Shown here: positions 1 to 9,072 of the stretch, in pieces
How the letters are laid out: each line of letters starts with the position of its first letter
How positions within the stretch are numbered: position 1 is the first letter of the stretch
Assembly (NCBI GenBank): GCA_902806235.1
Contig: CADCVW010000030.1
Span: 21,187-85,186 of the forward strand
Direction of reading: 5' to 3'
Source of the DNA: an uncultured Sphingomonadaceae bacterium
GTDB taxonomy: Bacteria; Pseudomonadota; Alphaproteobacteria; Sphingomonadales; Sphingomonadaceae
DNA length: 64,000 bases
Program-made: the position numbers and the translations under genes
The notes under the pieces: model-generated
What the model was told of the DNA's origin: nothing
Databases searched by the model: none
Seen by the model: the letters and a program-made list of their open reading frames with translations, nothing else

Positions 1-525
1 GCCGAGCTGGCCGAGTTGAGGCGCGTGCTCGATTTTTCTCGTTACGGCATGATCGCCGACATCGGTGGTGGTCGCGGCCATACGCTAGCGAACGTACTTG
101 AAGCGGCGCCGGAAGCTCGCGGCATTTTGTTCGATTTGCCGGATGTGATTGCGGCCGCGCCGGACCATCGCCGTATCGAGAAGCAAGCAGGAAGCTTCTT
201 CACCGACCCGCTGCCTGCGGCGGATGCCTACATCCTGAGCAACATTCTCCACGACTGGCCCGACCCCGAGTGCATAGCGATCCTGAAGGCGATCAAGCAG
301 GCTGCGCCCTCCCATGCCGAACTGCTGATTGTCGAGAACCTGCTGTTCGAAGGCGAAGGGCCACACCCTTCCAAGGTGCTGGATATCGTCATGCTCGCGG
401 CCACCGGCGGACGCGAACGGACGGAGGGTCAGTATGATGAGCTGTTGCGCGCCGCCGGCTGGACGCTCGGCCGCGTGCTGCCGACGAATGCACCCCTGTC
501 GGTTATCGTCGCGAAGCCAAATTAG
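1..525 (+). CDS. SAM-dependent O-methyltransferase (plant-type family 2), C-terminal part, 5' truncated by window
   Basis: MIADIGGGRGHTLANVL SAM motif, LSNILHDWPD and IVENLL motifs typical of O-methyltransferases; frame open to window edge. Confidence 0.8.
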   Translation, partial: AELAELRRVLDFSRYGMIADIGGGRGHTLANVLEAAPEARGILFDLPDVIAAAPDHRRIEKQAGSFFTDPLPAADAYILSNILHDWPDPECIAILKAIKQAAPSHAELLIVENLLFEGEGPHPSKVLDIVMLAATGGRERTEGQYDELLRAAGWTLGRVLPTNAPLSVIVAKPN

Positions 526-729
526 GGCCGACTACAACCTGCCAACAGCATCCTGCTGAGAAGTAGACGGTCGGCCTTCGGCCATCACGTGGAACAGGAC
601 AGGCTGTTCGCATCGCGCCCACGAGGGCTCCGACCGCGACGGCGACTCCAATCCGCGGCGTTGCGTCCGCCACCGCTCGCGCCCATGCTCTCGTTGCCCG
701 ACCCAGGGGTGCTGCGAAGGAGGAGCACG

Positions 730-1734
730 ATGCGCGCGATGGTCCTGCGGCAGCCCGGCGGACTCGACCGGCTCGAGCCCGCCCAACTACCTGACGCGGG
801 CGAGCCTGGCCGCGGCGAAATCCTGGTCCGTCTCGCCGCCAGTTCGCTCAACTACCACGACTACGCCGTGGTCGTCGGTGCCATCAAGACGCCCGATCGC
901 CGCATCCCCATGTCGGACGGCGCGGGCGAGGTGCTCGCCGTGGGCGAGGGCGTGACGGAGTTCCGGGCCGGCGACCGCGTGGTCTCTACTTTTTTCCCCT
1001 TCTGGCTCGACGGTCGGCCGGACGAGCGGCTGCTGGCCGGCGTGCCGGGCGACTCCGCCGAGGGCTACGCGCGCGAGCTGGCGGTCGCGCCCGCCACCGC
1101 TTTCACCCGCGCGCCGGCCGGCTACGATCACCGGGAGGCCGCGACGCTGCCCTGCGCCGCACTGACCGCGTGGCGCGCGCTGGTGCCCAACGGTCCGCTC
1201 AAGGCCGGCGACCATGTCCTCGTCCAGGGCACGGGCGGCGTGTCGGTCTTCGCGCTCCAGTTCGCCAAGGCGATGGGCGCGACGGTAATAGCCACCTCCT
1301 CGTCCGACGACAAACTCGAGCGGCTCCGCGCGCTCGGCGCCGACCACCTGGTCAACTACAAGGCGGAGCCCAAGTGGGGCGCCAAGGCGCGCGAGCTGTC
1401 GAACGGTGGCGTCGACCACGTGGTCGAGATTGGCGGCGCGGGCACGCTGCCGCAGTCGATCGCCGCCGCGCGCCTGGGCGGCCACATATCCTTGATCGGC
1501 GTGCTCGCTGGGCTTGCCGGGCAAGTGCCGACCGCCCTGCTCATGCAGAAGCAGGTCCGGCTCGAGGGCATCACCGTCGGCACGCGCCGCCAGCAGCTCG
1601 ACATGATCCGCGCGATCGAGGCGACCGGCATCCGTCCTGTGATCGACCGGAGCTTGCCGCTCGCCGAACTGGCCGATGCCTTCCGCTGGCAAGAGACGGG
1701 GCGGCACTTCGGCAAGATCTGCATTGACATCTAG
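730..1734 (+). CDS. Zinc-independent NAD(P)-dependent alcohol dehydrogenase / quinone oxidoreductase (MDR family)
   Basis: ORF 589-1734; ATG at 730 preceded by GGAGGAG; SLNYHDYAVV, GDRVVSTFFP, VLVQGTGGVSVFALQFAKAMGA nucleotide-binding motif. Confidence 0.85.
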   Translation: MRAMVLRQPGGLDRLEPAQLPDAGEPGRGEILVRLAASSLNYHDYAVVVGAIKTPDRRIPMSDGAGEVLAVGEGVTEFRAGDRVVSTFFPFWLDGRPDERLLAGVPGDSAEGYARELAVAPATAFTRAPAGYDHREAATLPCAALTAWRALVPNGPLKAGDHVLVQGTGGVSVFALQFAKAMGATVIATSSSDDKLERLRALGADHLVNYKAEPKWGAKARELSNGGVDHVVEIGGAGTLPQSIAAARLGGHISLIGVLAGLAGQVPTALLMQKQVRLEGITVGTRRQQLDMIRAIEATGIRPVIDRSLPLAELADAFRWQETGRHFGKICIDI

Positions 1735-1757
1735 GCCCGCGCAGGGACGGCTCTCCT

Positions 1758-2105
1758 TTACACGCTCAGAAAGGCCGTGACCGTATCGGGTTCGCGCCCA
1801 TGCCGGTCTTTAGCGACGACCCAGGGCTTGCCTGAAAGCTGACGTCTTACGCGTAGCTTCGGCCTTGCTCCGAACGTCCGCTCATGGTGGAAAGCGGACC
1901 TATCGCGGTTGCGACAACTTTCGCCAACCCATACGCCGAAACCGATGCCGTAGAGCGCAAACAGGGCCGAACAGGCCAGAGCATCGTAAGTAAGCGTCAG
2001 AGACGACAGCGAGGTAGCTAACCCGTACAGCGTGGTGAGCAGAAATGTTCCAATCCAGAGAGGGACTGAAGCCTTCATGACGGCACGGTTCGGCTCTTGC
2101 ATCAC
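1758..2105 (-). CDS. Small putative membrane protein; C-terminal half appears derived from a dispersed repeat
   Basis: Hydrophobic N-terminal half; the SAFHHERTF stretch is encoded by the GGTGGAAAGCGGAC-type repeat. Confidence 0.3.
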   Translation of the reverse strand: MMQEPNRAVMKASVPLWIGTFLLTTLYGLATSLSSLTLTYDALACSALFALYGIGFGVWVGESCRNRDRSAFHHERTFGARPKLRVRRQLSGKPWVVAKDRHGREPDTVTAFLSV

Positions 2106-2245
2106 AGTCTTCCAGTTGACGCTTGCATTGTCTCACTATGGCCGAATGTCCGCAATGTGTCGGAAGCGGACCGCCGCCGAACGTGCGCTAAGGGTATATA
2201 GCGGACACTGCAGGCTGGTATGCCTCGCTGACAAGGGGGAACTCC

Positions 2246-2740
2246 ATGGGTCGCGACTGGCATAAGCTCTGGTTCAACGTCGCAGCTTTGGTGGTTGGGG
2301 CCGTCGGGCCTGTCTTCTTTCTCGGGGCAGCAGGTATTCCAGAGCCCGCGCGCCTCACTCTCGACCTACTCAGCTAGCCAATCGACGGCAACATGAGCTA
2401 TCGGGAACCTACCGTCCGGTTTGTGTCGGCTCTGGCAGGAGGGTTTCTCCTAGGATGAGGTGTCACCATCTGGTGCCTCGGCAAATACATCTACCCCATT
2501 GCACCCGGACCGGCTCGCAAGACTGTAGTTTATGGTCTGCTCAGTTGGTTCGTGCTGGACAGCGCCGGGTCGGCACTTTCGGGCAATGAGCCGAACATTT
2601 TGTTCAATATCACCGTTCTACTCACCGCTGTGGGGCCGCTTTGGAAGGCAGGCAGAGCAGAGCACGCCGCCGTGAAAGCAAGCAACCCTGAATGTCAGCC
2701 ATGGGTGGAAAGCGGAGATCAACCTTCCTCGCAGCCATAG
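2246..2740 (+). pseudogene. Small integral membrane protein gene interrupted by two in-frame stops (TAG 2375-2377, TGA 2456-2458)
   Basis: Continuous frame MGRDWHKLWFNVAALVVGAVGPVFFLGAAGIPEPARLTLDLLS*PIDGNMSYREPTVRFVSALAGGFLLG*GVTIWCLGKYIYPIAPGPARKTVVYGLLSWFVLDSAGSALSG...; both stops are one transition from TGG. Confidence 0.65.
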
Positions 2741-3060
2741 CTGTGCAGAAACGCGGAAGGAGATACGCCAGTGCCGCTGTTCGTGAAGGTCCGCTTACCA
2801 CCACGAAGGACGGTCAACCGGAGGTCGGCTTATGATCCAGCCACACACGGGTTCGACGTCTTTGGCACTCAAGCAGTACCACGTTTGGCAAAAGGTCCGG
2901 GGCGATGCGCAGCGGATCGTGAACACCGAAGTGCACGATCAGGGAGGCATGCATGATACGGTCGCGCTGGCTCCTTGCTTGCAACAGCCGCGGATGCGGC
3001 GCTTAACAGGGTGATAGGGGGGACCAGAACGGCTTTCCCTCCGTTCGGAGAGGAACAGTC

Positions 3061-3666
3061 ATGAAGACCAGCAAGCGACTATTGGCCGTTCTCACAGCTG
3101 CGGTCGCGATCCCGTCAGCCGGCAACGCTGCAACCGTGGTTCTCAACGCAAATCTGACCGGCGCCCAAGAGTTTCCGCCCGTGGCGACCCCGGGAGCAGG
3201 AGTTGCAACCGTTACCTTTGACGACGCAACCAATCTGCTGACCGTTCAGGCGAGCTTCGCAAATCTGCTGGGGAACACTTCGGCCGCGCATATTCATTGC
3301 TGCACGCTGCCGGGAGCCAACGCGGGAGTCGCGACGCCCGTGCCGAGCTTTCCCGGGTTTCCCACGGGCGTGACGGCGGGGTCGTACCTGCGCACTTTCG
3401 ACCTGACGCAGGCGGCGAGCTACAATCCGGCCTTTGTCACGGCCAATGGCGGGACGGTAGAGTCAGCGCGGCAGGTCTTTGTGGGCGGGCTTCTGTCCGG
3501 GCGGACTTACTTCAACGTCCATACCAGCTTGTTCCCGGGCGGCGAGATCAGGGGGCAGTTGGCGGCAGTGCCCGAGCCTGCAACCTGGGCGATGATGCTA
3601 CTCGGCTTCGGGGCGGTCGGCTTCAGCCTGCGCCGTCGGCCGATGGAGGCTGCACTCACAGCATAG
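3061..3666 (+). CDS. CHRD-domain secreted protein with PEPxxWA-CTERM sorting signal
   Basis: Signal peptide; LTGAQEFPPVATPGAGVATVTFD...HIHCC...FNVHTSLFPGGEIRGQL (CHRD); C-term VPEPATWAMMLLGFGAVGFSLRRR. Confidence 0.9.
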   Translation: MKTSKRLLAVLTAAVAIPSAGNAATVVLNANLTGAQEFPPVATPGAGVATVTFDDATNLLTVQASFANLLGNTSAAHIHCCTLPGANAGVATPVPSFPGFPTGVTAGSYLRTFDLTQAASYNPAFVTANGGTVESARQVFVGGLLSGRTYFNVHTSLFPGGEIRGQLAAVPEPATWAMMLLGFGAVGFSLRRRPMEAALTA

Positions 3667-4250
3667 TCAGGAAGCCCCGGAGAGCCCCGCCCAGGGCCTT
3701 CGGGGCACTTCCGCAGTGGCTGGGTGCCCGCGCGATCGCGATGCACCTGAGGTTTGGCTGGCGCGTCCGCACCTTGGCTTGCAGTCCAGTTCTCCCGTTC
3801 TTCGCCTTACCCCCACGCGTGGCGCTGTAGCGGGACGCTCGGCGGGCAGCAGTTGGGATACCTTGCCGCCTGCCCAAGAGAGGCGCGGACTGGGTCCTCG
3901 CTGCTCACCGTGGACCTGTCGGACTGTTCTTTGGCGGACCGGCGGACTTTCTCACGCATGCGCTGTTCGCGCTCGTTGGCAGCGGGCAACGGCCGGCGCT
4001 CGTGGCGAAAGGGTGGGAGTTGGGGAATGCCGGACAGCAGGACGGGCAGCCCGCTGCCTCAAGCCGCCCGCCCCTACCCGTAGGGCACCACCGGGGAAGA
4101 AGTGGCGCGCCCTGCGCCGCTTATGGGCGCTACTGGTTGAGAGTTGGTGAAGGCCGGCCCGCTTCCGGTGGGGCGCAAAGTCTGCACGGCTGCCGATGCT
4201 ACGTTCGCGCGCCTTGAGCTCCGCTAACCAAGGCGCGACACGTGCAAATA

Positions 4251-4436
4251 ATGATCGACGTGCCCATCCCACCTGATCGAGTTAAGACTGTGCCAGCCAC
4301 GGAGTGCGCGGACTAGGTGGTCGAGCGCGCGAACGGGTCGGTGACCGGCTACGAGAAGGGCGGCGCCTACTGCGTGTGCTTCACGGACCAGCGCACCGCC
4401 GATGCTTTCCGCGCTCGGTGGCTCCAGGCCACGTAG
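4251..4436 (+). pseudogene. Small hypothetical protein with in-frame TAG (4314-4316)
   Basis: MIDVPIPPDRVKTVPATECAD*VVERANGSVTGYEKGGAYCVCFTDQRTADAFRARWLQAT*. Confidence 0.45.
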
Positions 4437-4548
4437 GGGCCGCTTTGAGGCCCCGTAGAGCGTGGGCACGGGCGGCCCCGCCGAACCTGATGAAGAGCAC
4501 CTCACACGGTCGTTCATACATTGTCGTCAGGCATGCAGGCTAACAAGC

Positions 4549-4707
4549 ATGAAAACCGCCCAGGCCAAAAATGGGTAGCCTGAGCTGACTGGTGAGCGGC
4601 ATTCCACTGACCGGCGGTGTGGTCAGTCGCTTGATAAAGGGATGGAGCCAAAGCGACTGACCACGACGAGGTACTTGATCGATCCGGACCGACAAGCAAG
4701 CCGGTGA
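4549..4707 (+). pseudogene. Small hypothetical ORF with in-frame TAG at codon 10 (4576-4578)
   Basis: MKTAQAKNG*PELTGERHSTDRRCGQSLDKGMEPKRLTTTRYLIDPDRQASR*; its TGA overlaps the GTG of the next ORF. Confidence 0.25.
4619..4664. repeat. 14-bp perfect inverted repeat with 18-nt spacer
   Basis: GTGGTCAGTCGCTT (4619-4632) / AAGCGACTGACCAC (4651-4664). Confidence 0.85.
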
Positions 4708-4901
4708 TCTCCTGCCGTCTCGATGTGGCGCAGGCGCGCGAGAACTGGGCAAAGGCGGCAGTGCTGGCGGCTGCGGCTAAGGGCGAGGACATGCCGGATG
4801 AGGCGGGCCGGGTGATGGCGCTCCTGACGGCACACAAGGCCATCGTGGAAGCGGGCGACTTGGAACGACGGATTGCGGCACTGGAAGGCAAGCCGCGGTG
4901 A
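4704..4901 (+). CDS. Small hypothetical protein, coiled-coil-like C-terminus
   Basis: GTG start overlapping upstream TGA; VISCRLDVAQARENWAKAAVLAAAAKGEDMPDEAGRVMALLTAHKAIVEAGDLERRIAALEGKPR. Confidence 0.45.
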   Translation: MISCRLDVAQARENWAKAAVLAAAAKGEDMPDEAGRVMALLTAHKAIVEAGDLERRIAALEGKPR

Positions 4902-4903
4902 GC

Positions 4904-5140
4904 ATGCAACGACGGGTCGCGAAGCTGGAAGCGGCAATCACCTCCGGCGCTTGGGAATAGGTGCATTAAGTCATCAAGGAGGAGTACCAGTCGGAGAACG
5001 ACGCGTTGGCATTGTGTGGGCGTGACCGGATTGGGCCCAACGATCTGGTCATCATGCACCACATCGTCTGCCCAAAGTTCGATGCCGACGGCACGCTCAT
5101 CCCAGCGCCTGATCAAATTTTGGAGCTGCTCTTGGAGTGA
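4904..5140 (+). pseudogene. Small hypothetical gene with two in-frame stops (TAG 4958-4960, TAA 4967-4969)
   Basis: MQRRVAKLEAAITSGAWE*VH*VIKEEYQSENDALALCGRDRIGPNDLVIMHHIVCPKFDADGTLIPAPDQILELLLE*. Confidence 0.45.
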
Positions 5141-5201
5141 AGCTCCGAACCCGCTGAAAGAACGAAGGCTGGTGCCGGTCTATGCACACTAGCGTCCGAT
5201 T

Positions 5202-5315
5202 TCAGCGAGCCGCCGCTTCTGTAGAGTCTAAATCGCCAGCGGCCTCTAGCTCGCGCACGGCGGCGCGGAAACGCTCGCTCTGCGCTTCCGGGCTGTCCGA
5301 CTTCTTCTTCGCCAT
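5202..5315 (-). CDS. Small hypothetical protein (37 aa)
   Basis: ATG at 5315: MAKKKSDSPEAQSERFRAAVRELEAAGDLDSTEAAAR*; not in the ORF track (too short). Confidence 0.45.
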   Translation of the reverse strand: MAKKKSDSPEAQSERFRAAVRELEAAGDLDSTEAAAR

Positions 5316-5515
5316 CGCTATCAGGACTTACACTAGCCTCTTCATAGGTGAGCCACTTGCCGACGATACCCTGCAACAGCGCGTGGGCGCGGACGCTGTC
5401 CTTGAAGCAGTTGGCAAACCGGTTGGGCTAGCGGAACTCGACTAAGCCGAGCGGTGGTACAAGTGCTTCCCCGCGCATTGCTGGTAGTCGCGAACGTTCT
5501 GGTGCTCAACAGGCC

Positions 5516-6325
5516 TCAAAAGGGCTGCCCGGCCGCCCGACGATCACGAATGGTTTCCGGTGCCAGTGCGACTTCCTGAACAAGATCGGTAAGCTCGTGC
5601 GGCACGTAAATGTGCAGCTTTTTACCGGTGTATGCGGCCCATGCCGCTTCCGCGACTGAGCGAGCAGATAATGGCCGCCACATACCTTCTTTGGGCAACA
5701 TAGCTTTGTCTCCGGCAGTCAGCATACCTGTGTCGATTATGCCTGGTACCAGATCGGCCGCTCGCACACCTGCAGACGCGAACTCCACACTTAGTGCCTC
5801 AGTCAGACCCTTGATTGCATGCTTGGTTGCCGAATAGACCGCCATGCCGGGAACTCCGACAATGGCTGATGCCGACGCCGTGGAGAGACACAATGACCCT
5901 TCTGTCCGCGATAGCAACGGGTAAGCCGCTTGGATAAGGGCCATCACGCCCAGCAGATTGACTGAGACAAGGCGCTCTATTCGGCTCCACTCCATTTCAG
6001 AGAACTGGCCCTTGGCGTCGATTCCGGCATTTGCAAAGAGCATGTCCAGCTGCCCACCGGTAACGAAGCTAAATTGCTCGACCGCCGCTTTGATCGCGGT
6101 TGGCTCGCTAACGTCAAGGCACTCAAATACACCTTTGCCGATTTTTGTTTGCAGGGATGCAAGTCCAGCTGCATCGATATCATAGGCTCCGACGAACCAT
6201 CCGTTCTCTGCGAACAGCTCAGCGGTGGCGCGCCCAATGCCTGAGGCTGCACCGGTGATGAGAATGCACTTTTGGTCTACTTGCATGAGCTTGTCGCCTC
6301 TTTTCATGTCGTACAATTCGTCCAT
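5516..6325 (-). CDS. SDR family oxidoreductase
   Basis: ILITGAASGIGRATAELFAENG (TGxxxGIG), NAGI, YSATKHA (YxxxK). Confidence 0.9.
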   Translation of the reverse strand: MDELYDMKRGDKLMQVDQKCILITGAASGIGRATAELFAENGWFVGAYDIDAAGLASLQTKIGKGVFECLDVSEPTAIKAAVEQFSFVTGGQLDMLFANAGIDAKGQFSEMEWSRIERLVSVNLLGVMALIQAAYPLLSRTEGSLCLSTASASAIVGVPGMAVYSATKHAIKGLTEALSVEFASAGVRAADLVPGIIDTGMLTAGDKAMLPKEGMWRPLSARSVAEAAWAAYTGKKLHIYVPHELTDLVQEVALAPETIRDRRAAGQPF

Positions 6326-6518
6326 TTGAAGATGGTTAGCCCAGGCAGATTAGCGCGACACAAGTAGGCTCAACCAACGACAGGCAGATCGCAATCTCGG
6401 CCGGTTCAGTGAAGCTTGAAGAGAATTCAGGTTCACCGAGTCGATGCACGCTTCAACTCCGAAACGAGCAGTCCAGTGCCTGCAGTAGTTCGACAGCGGA
6501 CTCACGACGAACGTCGTT

Positions 6519-6538
6519 ATGGGTCGAAAGCGGACATT
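6519..6538. repeat. Copy of dispersed ATGGGT(C/G)GAAAGCGGAC motif
   Basis: ATGGGTCGAAAGCGGACATT; related copies near 1885-1900, 2150-2172, 2701-2716 and (inverted) 2788-2806. Confidence 0.6.
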
Positions 6539-6572
6539 GCTCCCCGCCGCCCCGCGCCCTAGCACGCCGCCC

Positions 6573-7865
6573 ATGCCCACCCCTCTCATGATCGGCCTCG
6601 CCGGGCTCGGCACCGTCGGCGGGGGCATGCTCAAGCTGCTCGACACGAACCGCGCGCTGATCGAACGCCGCGCGGGGCGGCCGATCCGGGTCGTTGCGGT
6701 GAGCGCGCGCGACCGGCATCGGGCGCGGGACGTCGACCTGTCGCCCTACCAGTGGACGGACGACGCCGCCGCGCTCGCGGCGCGCGACGACCTCGGCGCG
6801 GTGGTCGAGCTGATCGGCGGCGCGGACGGCCCGGCGCTGGTTATCGCGCGGGAGACTCTGGGGCGCGGCACCCCGCTGATTACCGCCAACAAGGCGATGC
6901 TCGCTCATCACGGGATGGAGCTCGCCGCGCTCGCCGAGGCGCGGGGCGCGGCGCTCAAATACGAAGCGGCGGTCGCCGGCGGGGTGCCCGTGATCAAGGC
7001 GCTCCGCGAGGGCGCGGCGGCGAACAGGGTAGCGCGGGTCCAAGGCATCCTCAACGGCACCTGCAACTACATTCTGAGCGCGATGGAGAGCGAGGGCGTC
7101 AGCTTCGATCGAGCGCTCGCCGCGGCGCAAGGACGCGGCTTCGCCGAGGCGGATCCGTCGTTCGACGTCGACGGGACGGACGCCGCGCACAAGCTGGCAA
7201 TCCTTGCCGCGCTCGCCTTCGGGACGCGGCTCGACTTCGGTGCCGTCAGGATCGAGGGCATCCGCCGCGTCACCGCCGCGGACATCAGTGAAGCCGCCGC
7301 CCTCGGCTACCGCGTGCGCCTCGTCGGCCAAGCCGAGGCGGGGCCGGTCGGGCTGTTCCAGCGCGTCGCGCCCTGCCTCGTGCCGCTCGGCCACCCGCTC
7401 GCCCACGCGACCGGCGCGACCAACGCGGTGGCGGTGGAGGGCTCGCACCTCGGCCGCCTGCTCCTCCAGGGGGCCGGGGCGGGGGAGGGGCCGACCGCCT
7501 CCGCCGTCGTCGCCGACCTGATCGACGTCGCGCGCGGCGAGGCCGGCCCCGCCTTCGCCATGCCGAGCGACCAGCTCGCGGTGCTTGCCGCAGCCGACGC
7601 GGGCGCGCGGCGCGGGCGGGCCTATCTCCGCTTCACGGTGGCCGACCGCCCCGGCGTGCTCGCCGAGATCACCGCCGCCACCCGCGACGCGGGGGTGAGC
7701 ATCGCCTCGCTCATCCAGCGCGGAGCGGGGCCGGACGGCGCGGTGACGCTGGTCATGGTGACGCACGCGGGCGAGGAGCGGTGCGTGGCGGACGCGCTGC
7801 GTCGGCTGGCGGGGTCGGCGGGGCTGCTGAAAGAGCCAATGCTGATGCGGATCCTGGGCGAGTGA
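6573..7865 (+). CDS. hom: Homoserine dehydrogenase
   Basis: MIGLAGLGTVGGGMLKLL, NGTCNYILSAME, EADPSFDVDGTDAAHKLAILA, C-terminal ACT domain. Confidence 0.95.
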   Translation: MPTPLMIGLAGLGTVGGGMLKLLDTNRALIERRAGRPIRVVAVSARDRHRARDVDLSPYQWTDDAAALAARDDLGAVVELIGGADGPALVIARETLGRGTPLITANKAMLAHHGMELAALAEARGAALKYEAAVAGGVPVIKALREGAAANRVARVQGILNGTCNYILSAMESEGVSFDRALAAAQGRGFAEADPSFDVDGTDAAHKLAILAALAFGTRLDFGAVRIEGIRRVTAADISEAAALGYRVRLVGQAEAGPVGLFQRVAPCLVPLGHPLAHATGATNAVAVEGSHLGRLLLQGAGAGEGPTASAVVADLIDVARGEAGPAFAMPSDQLAVLAAADAGARRGRAYLRFTVADRPGVLAEITAATRDAGVSIASLIQRGAGPDGAVTLVMVTHAGEERCVADALRRLAGSAGLLKEPMLMRILGE

Positions 7866-7870
7866 GGCGG

Positions 7871-8015
7871 TAGCCCTTTCCCCTTCAGGGGAGAGGGGCC
7901 GAGCAGCAGGCTCGGTCCTCTGCTCGCTTCCGGCACAGCCCCTCTCCGCTGCGACTAAGGCCTGCTTCCCAGACCTAAGTCTCGCTCGTCTCCCCTGAAA
8001 GGGAGAGGGAAGGCG
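7871..8015. repeat. Intergenic palindromic repeat element (CCCCTTCAGGGGAGAGG family)
   Basis: ctttccccttcaggggagagggg ... gtctcccctgaaagggagaggg; related sequence recurs after glpX. Confidence 0.65.
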
Positions 8016-8078
8016 CACGCTCGACAAGCTCCCGACCTCGCCTTATCCGCCTTCTACAAAGCAACAGGGAGATTCCAC

Positions 8079-9065
8079 TTGGCCACGCAGACTTCGGCGC
8101 TCGACCGCGTCCTCGTCCTGGAGATGGTGCGCGTCACCGAGGCCGCGGCGCTCGCCGCCTCGCGTCTGATCGGCCGCGGCGACGAGAAGGCAGCGGACGC
8201 GGCCGCCGTGGAGGCGATGCGCGCCGCGCTCAACACGCTCGACATCGACGGCACGGTGGTGATCGGCGAAGGCGAGCGCGACGAGGCGCCCATGCTCTTC
8301 ATTGGCGAGCGAGTCGGCACCGGCCAGGGTAGCGGCCCCGCCATCGACATTGCGCTCGACCCGCTGGAAGGCACCACCATCACGGCCAAGGCGGGCCCGA
8401 ACGCCTTGGCGGTCCTCGCCATCGCCGAGCAGGGCGGCCTGCTGAACGCTCCGGACGTGTACATGGACAAGCTCGCGATCGGCCCCGGCTACGCCAAGGG
8501 CACCGTCTCCCTCGACCGCTCGGCTTCCGAGAACGTCCGCGCGCTCGCCGCGGCGAAGGGCGTGGAGCCGGGCGAGATCATCGCCTGCGTGCTCGACCGC
8601 CCGCGCCACGAGAAGCTGATCGCCGAGCTCCGCGCGCTCGGCTGCGGCATCATGCTGATCCCCGACGGCGACGTGGCTGGGGTGATCGCCACAACCGACC
8701 CGGAGACCACCGTCGACATCTACTTAGGCAGCGGCGGCGCGCCCGAAGGCGTGCTCGCCGCGGCGGCGCTGCGCTGCGTCGGCGGCCAGTTCCAAGGTCG
8801 CCTCCTGTTCCGCAACGACGACGAGCGCGGCCGCGCGCGCAAATGGGGGATTGAAGACCTCGACCGCATCTACGAGCTGGAGGAGCTCGCCAAGGGCGAC
8901 GTGATCTTCGCCGCGACGGGCGTGACCGACGGCTCGCTGCTCGACGGCGTGAAGCGACTGCGGGGCGGCACGATCACCACCGAGTCCATCGTGATGCGCG
9001 CGAGTTCCGGCACCGTGCGGCGGGTGCGCGGGCGGCACAGCCGGCTGCCGGAAGGGGCGGCTTAA
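8079..9065 (+). CDS. glpX: Class II fructose-1,6-bisphosphatase
   Basis: DIDGTVVIGEGERDEAPMLFIGE, DPLEGTTITAKAGPNALAVLA; TTG start. Confidence 0.95.
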   Translation: MATQTSALDRVLVLEMVRVTEAAALAASRLIGRGDEKAADAAAVEAMRAALNTLDIDGTVVIGEGERDEAPMLFIGERVGTGQGSGPAIDIALDPLEGTTITAKAGPNALAVLAIAEQGGLLNAPDVYMDKLAIGPGYAKGTVSLDRSASENVRALAAAKGVEPGEIIACVLDRPRHEKLIAELRALGCGIMLIPDGDVAGVIATTDPETTVDIYLGSGGAPEGVLAAAALRCVGGQFQGRLLFRNDDERGRARKWGIEDLDRIYELEELAKGDVIFAATGVTDGSLLDGVKRLRGGTITTESIVMRASSGTVRRVRGRHSRLPEGAA

Positions 9066-9072
9066 CCTTAAC

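Noticed and set aside
3700-4250. Several overlapping ORFs (144, 109, 106, 71 aa)
   Set aside because: No motif or consistent coding signal in any frame; left unannotated.
2246-5440. Stop-codon recoding (TAG or TGA as sense) as an explanation for the interrupted small genes
   Set aside because: Internal TAG, TGA and TAA all occur, the 4251 ORF also ends on TAG, and intact neighbours use normal stops. Decay is the simpler explanation, so it is kept only as something to exclude.
6453-8027. 524-aa minus-strand ORF opposite hom
   Set aside because: Antisense to a clear homoserine dehydrogenase, Arg-rich translation.
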